The position numbers and the translations under genes are program-made. DNA of 10,913 bases from assembly GCA_944358685.1 (NCBI GenBank), contig CALVRQ010000038.1, positions 1 to 10,913 on the forward strand, written 5' to 3'. Origin of the DNA: an uncultured Bacilli bacterium. Lineage in GTDB: Bacteria; Bacillota_I; Bacilli_A; RF39; UBA660. The notes under the pieces were generated by a model. It worked only from the letters and a program-made list of their open reading frames with translations, did no database searches and was not told the DNA's origin. Below, piece by piece: positions 1-5,688 of this stretch (positions are counted from its first letter, which is position 1; each line of letters opens with the position of its first letter).

Positions 1-93
1 TATGCATAAAGAGGCATCTTATGAAAGCAACTGATATATGAAAATAGTAAGAGAGGATTTTAAAAGGAAAAAGTGGATAATGGGGTGAGGATT

Positions 94-706
94 ATGGAAG
101 AGTTAGATTTATAGATTTATTAAATGATTATTTAGAATATTCACATATATCTAATAAAGAGTTTACGAGCAGATTAGGCATTATACCTAAACATTTAACC
201 AACATTTTATTTGGCAAGCAAAGTTTATCAATAGTGCAAAGGATAATAAATTTAATGAAGAAGAATTAATAAGAGTATTTAATGAAAATGGAGTTTATAT
301 AGTTATAGAAGATGATATTCCTAGTTCTAAAATAAGAGGGACTTTTAAGGTTCATAAAGATGCTCCAGCTATTTATATAACTAGGAAGTATAAAAGAATT
401 GCGGATGTTTATTTTGCTTTATTGCATGAGCTTGCTTATTTAAAAAGTGATTATAATAGTGCGAAAGCTAGAAATTTTGTTTCTTATGAAGATGAGGCAG
501 AAGATAAAGCGGATATGGTGGCCTATGACTGGATGGTTAATGATGAATATTATAATAAGGTTTGTAAAAAAGTAAATTATTCTATAGAAAAAGATAAATA
601 TCCAAAAAGTTTTGTGGTTTATCGTTTGGCTCAGAATCATTTGTTATCTTACAAAAGTAAAATATATCAAAAATATAATTTTCTTTTAGAGAAAAATAGT
701 ATATAA
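94..706 (+). pseudogene. Decayed XRE-HTH / ImmA-IrrE-type peptidase gene
   Basis: The remains of a gene whose product would join an N-terminal XRE helix-turn-helix to a C-terminal ImmA/IrrE-like zinc-peptidase domain, the layout of HigA-type antitoxins and phage/ICE regulators. Three reading frames are needed. An ATG at 94 behind a GGTGAGG ribosome site gives six codons and then TAG (112-114). The HTH part reads in a second frame up to TAA at 267-269 and contains NKEFTSRLGIIPKHL and NILFGKQSLS. The peptidase part is open in a third frame from 191 to TAA 704-706 and contains FNEEELIRVFNENG, SKIRGTFKVH and RIADVYFALLHELAY. The usual HELAH zinc motif has become HELAY, so the second histidine ligand is lost. 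The join near 235-255 brings the end of the HTH directly against the peptidase domain, whereas I recall about 100 or more residues between them in intact relatives, so an internal deletion is likely. The third-frame tail could still be translated from TTG 422, but nothing suggests it is functional. Confidence 0.75.
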
Positions 707-707
707 T
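702..707 (+). promoter_or_regulatory. Candidate -10 box for the pilin-like gene
   Basis: TATAAT lies at 702-707, overlapping the TAA (704-706) that ends the upstream pseudogene. A weak -35 (TTTTCT, 679-684) sits 17 bases upstream. Transcription would begin near 714, giving a leader of about 17 bases that contains the Shine-Dalgarno AGTAGGG (718-724). The box is canonical, but this DNA is so AT-rich that chance matches are common. Confidence 0.4.
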
Positions 708-730
708 TGATATAGAAAGTAGGGAAAATA

Positions 731-1129
731 ATGAATAAAAAAGGTTTTTCTTTAATTGAATTACTTGCAGTTATAACTATTTTAGCTGTTATTGCTATAA
801 TTACAATGCCAGTTATTTTTGGAGTTGTTGAAAATTCTAGGATGAATGCTTTTACAAATAGTGTAGAAGAAATGAAAAATGTAGCTGTTATGGATTATAA
901 CGAGTATGCACGTGGTGGTGAGGTTATATATAATTATAGCGATAATAATTTGGTGTGTTCAGGATGTGATGCGGGAACTGATTTGGAACTAGATTTTACG
1001 GGTGATATAGAAGGCGGAAGTGGAACTATTACAGTTGAAGATGGTGAAGTTATTAGTTTAAGTATTGAAAATAGTCAGTTTAAAGCAACAGATAATAATG
1101 GTAAAGTTGAAACTGTAAAAAAAGAGTAA
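731..1129 (+). CDS. Type IV pilin-like (prepilin) protein
   Basis: A 132-residue protein with a textbook class III (prepilin) leader: the short basic MNKKG, predicted prepilin-peptidase cleavage between G5 and F6, then FSLIELLAVI with the conserved glutamate at mature position 5 (E10). Hydrophobic residues continue to about 32, the helix that anchors the subunit in the membrane and packs the filament core. The remainder is a small acidic domain with a CSGC pair (C76, C79), which could form a disulfide or bind metal. The length fits minor pilins, ComGC-like pseudopilins and the small major pilins of gut Bacillota. A good ribosome site (AGTAGGG) precedes the ATG by 6 bases. No assembly ATPase, platform protein or prepilin peptidase lies in the window, so the machinery would have to be elsewhere. 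The prepilin call is firm; whether it is a major pilin, a minor pilin or a competence pseudopilin cannot be decided. Confidence 0.85.
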   Translation: MNKKGFSLIELLAVITILAVIAIITMPVIFGVVENSRMNAFTNSVEEMKNVAVMDYNEYARGGEVIYNYSDNNLVCSGCDAGTDLELDFTGDIEGGSGTITVEDGEVISLSIENSQFKATDNNGKVETVKKE

Positions 1130-1137
1130 TAAAAAAT

Positions 1138-1181
1138 TTATCCCTTAATATAATTAAGTAGAAACGTACTAGGAGGGATAA
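1138..1181 (+). promoter_or_regulatory. Inverted repeat that can pair with the spoIIIAH ribosome site
   Basis: TTATCCCT (1138-1145) is perfectly complementary to AGGGATAA (1174-1181), with 28 bases between. The right arm contains part of the Shine-Dalgarno AGGAGGG (1171-1177) of the next gene, whose ATG is at 1184. In a transcript reading through from the pilin gene, this 8-bp stem would hide part of the ribosome site. A TATAAT at 1149-1154 lies inside the loop; a transcript starting from it (near 1161) would lack the left arm and leave the site open. No T-run follows, so it is not a terminator. The pairing is seen in the sequence; a regulatory role is inferred. Confidence 0.4.
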
Positions 1182-1183
1182 CA

Positions 1184-1684
1184 ATGATTAATAAAAGAAG
1201 TCTATGGTTTTTGACTTTATTTAGTTTGATTTTGGTACTTAGTGTTTATTATATTACGATGCCAAGTGAGCTTTTAATGGCAACTAGTGGTGATGATGAG
1301 CAAACAGAGACAGTTTCAGCTTCTACAGAAAATGAAGAAAGTGCGGAGCTTGTGGCTTTGAGAGTAGAATCTGAAGAAAAGATGCTTGATGAGATTACAG
1401 AGTTAAAAAAAGTATTAACAGATTCTAATTCGACAACAGAAGAAAAGAATGAAGCGTTTGAAAAGATGCAGACACTTAATAAAAATAGAGGAACTGAGGA
1501 ATCTATAGAAAATAAAATAAAAAACGAATTTAATTTGAAATCATTTGTTAGTATTGATGAGACAAGTGTTTCAGTAGTTGTCGATAGTACTAAACATGAT
1601 AAATCACTTGCTAATAAAATAATGAGGTCGGTACAAGAGGAATTTGAAACATCTATGTCGATTTCGGTTAAGTTTCAGAAATAA
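1184..1684 (+). CDS. spoIIIAH: Stage III sporulation protein AH-like (SpoIIIAH)
   Basis: This 166-residue protein matches SpoIIIAH in layout and in its N-terminus. A short basic start (MINKRSLWFLTLFS) leads into one transmembrane helix at about 7-26 ending VLSVYYIT, a stretch very like the B. subtilis protein. An acidic, coiled-coil-prone segment (about 40-105) follows, and a C-terminal alpha/beta domain (about 105-166, NEFNLKSFVSIDETSVSVVV to the end) corresponds to the YscJ/FliF-like ring-building fold. In B. subtilis, SpoIIIAH sits in the mother-cell membrane and binds forespore SpoIIQ to form the channel that nurses the forespore. There it is the last gene of an eight-gene spoIIIA operon; here it stands alone after a pilin gene. 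A strong AGGAGGG precedes the ATG, possibly masked by an upstream repeat. I see no recognisable sigma-E promoter. The family call is confident; function in sporulation follows from family and from the adjacent gerE and gerM. Confidence 0.88.
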   Translation: MINKRSLWFLTLFSLILVLSVYYITMPSELLMATSGDDEQTETVSASTENEESAELVALRVESEEKMLDEITELKKVLTDSNSTTEEKNEAFEKMQTLNKNRGTEESIENKIKNEFNLKSFVSIDETSVSVVVDSTKHDKSLANKIMRSVQEEFETSMSISVKFQK

Positions 1685-1708
1685 CTTTCTTTAATAGAAA
1701 GTTTTTTT
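1683..1708 (+). terminator. Rho-independent terminator after spoIIIAH
   Basis: A perfect 8-bp stem, AACTTTCT (1683-1690) and AGAAAGTT (1696-1703), with loop TTAAT, is followed directly by further T residues to 1708. The left arm starts inside the spoIIIAH stop codon (1682-1684). It separates spoIIIAH from gerE as a transcription unit. Confidence 0.85.
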
Positions 1709-1724
1709 AGGTGTTTTTCCTTTC

Positions 1725-1751
1725 ACTTATGAAGTGTGAAAGCATACAATA
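1725..1751 (+). promoter_or_regulatory. Candidate sigma-K-type promoter of gerE
   Basis: CATACAATA (1743-1751) fits the sigma-K -10 consensus as I know it (CATANNNTA), and an AC at 1725-1726 lies exactly 16 bases upstream, the spacing expected for the sigma-K -35 element. B. subtilis gerE is itself transcribed by sigma-K. CATACAAT also fits the related sigma-E -10. A sigma-A reading is possible too: TTCACT (1722-1727), 17 bases, TACAAT (1745-1750). An imperfect inverted repeat, CTTTCACTT (1720-1728) with AAGTGTGAAAG (1732-1742), spans the -35 and spacer and might be an operator. Confidence 0.5.
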
Positions 1752-1797
1752 ATATGAATAAATATAAACCATCCCGCCTTAGGAAAGTGAGGAAAGT

Positions 1798-2004
1798 ATG
1801 AAAAAGGGAATTTTAACTAAACGAGAACGTGAGATCTTTGAGTTATTAATTCAAAATTATGGTACTAATGAAATAGCAGATATTTTGAAGATAAGTGACA
1901 AGACGGTTAGAAACCATATTTCTAATGCGATGCAGAAGCTTGGCGTCAAAGGTCGTGCGGGAGCTGTAATTGAGTTACTTAGGCTCGGAGAACTTTCATT
2001 ATAG
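1798..2004 (+). CDS. gerE: Spore coat transcription regulator GerE
   Basis: A 68-residue protein that is essentially one LuxR/FixJ-type helix-turn-helix domain with no sensor domain. It runs LTKREREIFELL (helix 1), GTNEIADILKIS (helix 2), then the recognition helix in KTVRNHISNAMQKLGVKGRA, and ends in ELLRLGELSL. This is nearly residue for residue the core of B. subtilis GerE (74 residues); only a few N-terminal residues are missing. GerE is the last regulator of the mother-cell cascade, acting with sigma-K to switch on late coat genes and repress others. GTGAGG (1787-1792) is the ribosome site, and the upstream region carries a sigma-K-like promoter, matching the known dependence. Terminators lie on both sides, so the gene is monocistronic. 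Other short LuxR-type regulators exist, but the KTVRNHISNAMQKLGVKGR match and the nearby gerM make GerE by far the best call. Confidence 0.92.
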   Translation: MKKGILTKREREIFELLIQNYGTNEIADILKISDKTVRNHISNAMQKLGVKGRAGAVIELLRLGELSL

Positions 2005-2026
2005 GTCATATTAATGACCTTTTTTT
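2003..2026 (+). terminator. Rho-independent terminator after gerE
   Basis: AGGTCAT (2003-2009) and ATGACCT (2014-2020) form a perfect 7-bp stem with an ATTA loop, followed by T residues through 2026. The left arm begins inside the gerE stop codon TAG (2002-2004). Confidence 0.85.
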
Positions 2027-2034
2027 CATATCTT
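2008..2034 (+). promoter_or_regulatory. Weak sigma-E-like promoter candidate of gerM
   Basis: CATATCTT (2027-2034) partly resembles the sigma-E -10 element (CATACANT), with ATA (2008-2010) 16 bases upstream in the -35 position. B. subtilis gerM is under sigma-E. Here the match is partial, the -35 lies inside the gerE terminator, and transcription would start only about 10 bases before the ATG, at the edge of the ribosome site AGGTGATGG (2041-2049). Treat as a candidate only. Confidence 0.2.
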
Positions 2035-2050
2035 TAAAGTAGGTGATGGT

Positions 2051-2995
2051 ATGCTAAAAAAAATATCAATAAGGAAAATTGTGCTTTCTTCTTTAGCTCT
2101 TTTTGCGATGTTTTTAATCTATATTATTCCAGCTAATGAAAATAAACTTGATATTAAAGAGGAACTAGAGTATGTGAATACAAATATTGAAAGTACACCA
2201 ATATTTTTGATGGATAAAAATAGTTATGTGGCTCTTACTAGTGTGGCGGTTAGTGATACTAATATTGAAAGTAAGGCAAGACAGTTAATTAAAGTTTTAA
2301 CGATTGGGGGTATGGATAGCAAAATTCCTAGTGGTTTTAGTGCAATTATTCCACCAAATACTGAGGTACTTAGTTTAAGTTATGAAAATGGGCTTATTAA
2401 AGTGGATTTTTCTAAGGATTTACTTAATGTGTCTGAGGATTTAGAAGAGAAAATGGTGGAGTCAATTGTATATACATTAACATCTATTGATAAGGTTGAT
2501 AGAGTTATTATTTATGTCGAAGGTGATATTTTGACTAAATTACCTAAGACTAAAATTAATTTACCTTCAACTTTAGATAAGACTTTTGGAATTAATAAGG
2601 AATTTGATTTGACAAGTACAAAGGATATTACGGATGTGACAATTTATTATATTAATCAAATAAGTGATAATTATTATTATGTACCGGTGACAAAGTATGT
2701 GAATGATTCTCGAGATAAGGCAAGTATTATTATCGACGAACTTTCGAATAATTTTGATTTTAATAAGAATTTAATGAGCTTTTTAAATGAAGGTACACAG
2801 CTTGTTTCGAGTACAGTTAAAGATGGACAGATGCAGCTTAATTTTAATGAAGATATTTTAAATGATAATATAAGCGAAGCTATTTCTAAAGAAACTTTGG
2901 ATACGATTTCTTTATCTATGGGAGCGAATTATGAGATAAAAGAGGTTGTTTTTAATGTAGGTGATAGAGAACTTTATAAAGTCGAAGTTGATTAG
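2051..2995 (+). CDS. gerM: Sporulation protein GerM, two GerMN domains
   Basis: A 314-residue protein with a short basic N-terminus, one hydrophobic helix (about 10-27, VLSSLALFAMFLIYIIPA) and two tandem GerMN repeats. Repeat 1 (about 60-160) has KARQLIKVLT, then GLIKVDFSKDLL and a final DRVIIYVEG; repeat 2 (about 195-308) has the parallel KASIIIDEL, GQMQLNFNEDIL and EIKEVVFNV. In B. subtilis GerM is a lipoprotein needed to build the SpoIIIA-SpoIIQ transenvelope complex, so it works with the SpoIIIAH encoded two genes upstream. This protein has no cysteine at all, so it cannot be lipidated and is presumably held by its N-terminal helix. The ATG follows AGGTGATGG closely. The gene lies 46 bases after gerE with a terminator between. 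Two GerMN domains are diagnostic for the family; the molecular role is taken from B. subtilis. Confidence 0.9.
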   Translation: MLKKISIRKIVLSSLALFAMFLIYIIPANENKLDIKEELEYVNTNIESTPIFLMDKNSYVALTSVAVSDTNIESKARQLIKVLTIGGMDSKIPSGFSAIIPPNTEVLSLSYENGLIKVDFSKDLLNVSEDLEEKMVESIVYTLTSIDKVDRVIIYVEGDILTKLPKTKINLPSTLDKTFGINKEFDLTSTKDITDVTIYYINQISDNYYYVPVTKYVNDSRDKASIIIDELSNNFDFNKNLMSFLNEGTQLVSSTVKDGQMQLNFNEDILNDNISEAISKETLDTISLSMGANYEIKEVVFNVGDRELYKVEVD

Positions 2996-3037
2996 GGGTG
3001 TAAACCTACTATAATACGACTTCTTTTTTATTTTTTT
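2984..3037 (+). terminator. Terminator after gerM
   Basis: GAAGTTG (2984-2990) can pair with CGACTTC (3017-3023) using one G-T pair, and TAGG/CCTA inside can extend the hairpin. TTTTTT A TTTTTTT follows (3024-3037). The left arm is made from the last codons of gerM. The loop is longer and less regular than in the other terminators here, so confidence is lower. Confidence 0.6.
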
Positions 3038-3049
3038 ATATGTTAAAAT
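3021..3049 (+). promoter_or_regulatory. Extended -10 promoter candidate of the P-type ATPase gene
   Basis: TGTTAAAAT (3041-3049) is an extended -10 (TG, one base, TAAAAT). TTCTTT (3021-3026) sits 17 bases upstream of the hexamer as a weak -35, inside the T-tract of the gerM terminator. The start point would fall near 3056, at the ribosome site GGTGAT (3056-3061), so the leader would be only about 11 bases. Confidence 0.4.
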
Positions 3050-3066
3050 TAAAATGGTGATAATAA

Positions 3067-5640
3067 TTGAAAGCATATAGTAAAAAAATAGATGAATTAT
3101 TTAAAGAGTTAAACACTAATGAAAATGGTCTTTCTAAGGAAGAAGCTAGTAAAAGGCTTATTAGTAATGGTAAGAATGAACTAACTCATAAAAAGAAAAA
3201 TTCTATTTTTAAAATGATATTAGAGCAGCTCACGGATAAAATGATAATTATTTTATTTATTGCGGCTTTTTTGTCGTTTATTTTAGGTGAGCAAACTGAA
3301 GGAGTTGTAATTTTAATTATTATAGTTATTAATGCAGTTATTAGTATTTTTCAGGAAAAGAAAGCGGCTGATGCGGTTGAGGCTTTGAGAAATATGAATG
3401 CGCCGAAGGCAAATGTTATTAGAGATGGGAAAGTACAAGTAGTGCCTTCTAGTGATGTTGTTACTGGTGATATTGTTTATTTGGAAGCTGGTGGAATTGT
3501 GCCGGCAGATATTAGACTTATCCGTGATAACGGACTTATGATTGATGAATCTGCACTTACTGGTGAGAGTGAGGCAATTTCTAAAGATGCATCGGTTATT
3601 TTAAAAGATGATTTAGCTTTAGGCGATAGAATTAATATGGCTTTTTCAGGAACTATTGTTAATTATGGAACAGGGACTGGTGTAGTAATTGATACGGGTA
3701 TGAATACAGAAGTCGGAAAAATTGCCCATATGCTTGAGAATACTGATGAGCTAGATACACCACTTAAGAAAAAATTAGAGGTGGTTGGTAAGAATCTTAG
3801 TATTGTGGGAATTATTGTTAGTGTGTTGATTTTTATAATTGGTTTTATGTATGGTAAGGATGTTATTTCATTGCTTATGATTTCAATATCTTTAGCTATT
3901 TCTGTAATACCTGAAGGACTGCCAGCAACGGCAACAATTGTTATGGCTTTAGGGGTCCAAAGAATGGCTAGTAAGAATGCGCTTGTTAAGAGGCTTCCAG
4001 CAGTTGAGACTTTAGGCAGTGCAAGTGTAATATGTACAGATAAAACAGGGACTCTTACTCAAAATAAGATGACGGTGGTTAAAACTTTATTTTATGATGA
4101 ACTTATTTTGAATAAGGATAGTTTGGTTCCGAAGAGTTTTCTTATGGGGTGCAAATTATGTAATAATGCTTCTTTGGATGAAGGACCAGTTGGTGATCCA
4201 ACTGAGGTAGCACTTTTGGAGTATGTAAAAAAAGAAGATTATGAACTATCCTCTAAATCTTTTAAAAGAGTGTTTGAGCAACCTTTTGATTCTAAGAGAA
4301 AGAGAATGAGTACTGTTTATGAGATAGATGGTAAGTATAAATGTTATACCAAAGGAGCTTTGGAGGAACTATTAGAGTTATGTCCTTATATTTTAAAAGA
4401 TGGTGAGGTGACAGAACTTACTTTAGAAATTAAGAATAAAATTATAAGTGAATGTGAAAAGTTATCATCAGAGGCTTATAGAATTTTAGGCTTTGCTAGT
4501 AAAGAGATAGATTTTATTCCAAATGAAGGAAATAATATTGAATATGATTTAGTTTTTATTGGAATATCATGTATGATTGATCCACCAAGAGAAGAAGTTA
4601 TGGGGGCAATTAAGTCACTTCAAGAGGCACATATTAAAGTGGTAATGATTACTGGTGATCATAAGCTTACAGCAACAGCAATTGCGAGAAGTCTTGGTAT
4701 TTATAATGATGGTGATTTAGTGATGACTGGTGAAGAACTTGATAGGATAAGTGATGAACAGTTAGTATCAATGGTATCAAAGATTGCAGTGTTTGCGAGA
4801 GTGGCTCCAGAGGACAAGCTTAGGATAGTTTATGCATTTAAGGCTAATGGTGAGGTCTGTGCAATGACTGGTGATGGAGTTAATGATTCACCGGCGTTAA
4901 AAGCAGCGGATATTGGAGTTGCAATGGGTAATGTTGGTACAGATGTTGCTAAGGAAGCTTCTGATATGCTTCTTTTAGATGATAATTTTGCAACTATAGA
5001 TGTGGCTGTGAGAGAAGGAAGAAGAGTTTATAGTAATATTCAAAAAGTTATTCAGTTTTTACTTTCTGGAAATATTGCGGAAGTTTTGGTTGTTTTCTTT
5101 TCAACTTTATTTAATTTATCGGTGCCAATTTTAGCGGTACATATTTTGTTTATTAATTTGGTGACTGATACACTTCCTGCTTTAGCGCTCGGAGTTAATC
5201 CAGAAAATCCTGATGATATGAAGAAAAAGCCGGTTAAGAAAGACAGTTTGTTTGAAAAAGGGCTTGTTACAAGAGTAATATTTTATGGAGGTTTAATTGC
5301 GGTTATTTCGATGATTGCTTATTTGATTGGTTCAAGAAATAGTTATAAAGATGGAATTACAATGGCATTTTTAGTTTTATGTTTATCACAAATTGTTCAT
5401 GCTTTAAATCAACATTCTGCCACTTTATCGGTGTTTTCGAAGAAACATCCTAAAAATAAATATTTATATTTTGCTATGTTTGCTTCATTTTTAATATTAA
5501 TGTTTGTGGTATTAGTGCCACCAGTAGCTAATTTCTTTTCACTTGTTGATTTAAGTTTTAATGAGTGGGTTATTGTAGGATTACTTTCAATTACTCCGCT
5601 TGTTATTCTTGAAATATTTAAGTTAATTAGAAATATTTGA
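3067..5640 (+). CDS. P-type calcium-transporting ATPase (P2A, SERCA/PMR1-like)
   Basis: An 857-residue ion pump, full length for the P2A family, which uses ATP to expel calcium across the cytoplasmic membrane. Order: N-terminal cation-ATPase region (1-55), M1-M2 (about 59-95), actuator domain with TGES (165-168), M3-M4 ending in PEGLP (282-286), phosphorylation motif DKTGT (D325), nucleotide-binding domain with the KGA lysine (K429), TGDGVND hinge (601-607), and M5-M10. Calcium-site residues of SERCA are matched at E283 (M4), N669 and E672 (M5), and N697, T700, D701 (M6, NLVTD). The M8 site is not clearly acidic (HALNQHS), so one or two ions per cycle cannot be told. The TTG start is chosen because GGTGAT lies 5 bases upstream and it gives the normal N-terminus. 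B. subtilis YloB, a related pump, is expressed in sporulation, which may be relevant beside gerE and gerM. Manganese transport is a less likely alternative. Confidence 0.92.
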   Translation: MKAYSKKIDELFKELNTNENGLSKEEASKRLISNGKNELTHKKKNSIFKMILEQLTDKMIIILFIAAFLSFILGEQTEGVVILIIIVINAVISIFQEKKAADAVEALRNMNAPKANVIRDGKVQVVPSSDVVTGDIVYLEAGGIVPADIRLIRDNGLMIDESALTGESEAISKDASVILKDDLALGDRINMAFSGTIVNYGTGTGVVIDTGMNTEVGKIAHMLENTDELDTPLKKKLEVVGKNLSIVGIIVSVLIFIIGFMYGKDVISLLMISISLAISVIPEGLPATATIVMALGVQRMASKNALVKRLPAVETLGSASVICTDKTGTLTQNKMTVVKTLFYDELILNKDSLVPKSFLMGCKLCNNASLDEGPVGDPTEVALLEYVKKEDYELSSKSFKRVFEQPFDSKRKRMSTVYEIDGKYKCYTKGALEELLELCPYILKDGEVTELTLEIKNKIISECEKLSSEAYRILGFASKEIDFIPNEGNNIEYDLVFIGISCMIDPPREEVMGAIKSLQEAHIKVVMITGDHKLTATAIARSLGIYNDGDLVMTGEELDRISDEQLVSMVSKIAVFARVAPEDKLRIVYAFKANGEVCAMTGDGVNDSPALKAADIGVAMGNVGTDVAKEASDMLLLDDNFATIDVAVREGRRVYSNIQKVIQFLLSGNIAEVLVVFFSTLFNLSVPILAVHILFINLVTDTLPALALGVNPENPDDMKKKPVKKDSLFEKGLVTRVIFYGGLIAVISMIAYLIGSRNSYKDGITMAFLVLCLSQIVHALNQHSATLSVFSKKHPKNKYLYFAMFASFLILMFVVLVPPVANFFSLVDLSFNEWVIVGLLSITPLVILEIFKLIRNI

Positions 5641-5665
5641 TATACTTTAATAAAAAAGGTATAAT
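5637..5665 (+). promoter_or_regulatory. Sigma-A promoter of the phosphoketolase gene
   Basis: TTGATA (5637-5642), a 17-base spacer and a perfect TATAAT (5660-5665). The -35 overlaps the TGA stop of the ATPase gene (5638-5640). Transcription would start near 5672, giving a leader of about 17 bases with a strong AGGGGGAG (5677-5684) ribosome site. This is one of the two best promoter matches in the window and fits high constitutive expression. Confidence 0.75.
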
Positions 5666-5688
5666 GAACAGAGAGTAGGGGGAGTATT

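Noticed and set aside
2..88. Two short open stretches (2-34, and ATG 38 to TGA 88, reading MKIVREDFKRKKWIMG) before the pseudogene
   Set aside because: Too short and without a recognisable motif or ribosome site. They may be the scarred end of a partner gene to the left, but nothing supports that from this window.
440..640. Minus-strand open frame of 66 residues
   Set aside because: Opposite the peptidase remnant; its composition (runs of I and F) is what AT-rich coding DNA gives on the reverse strand, and no ribosome site precedes it.
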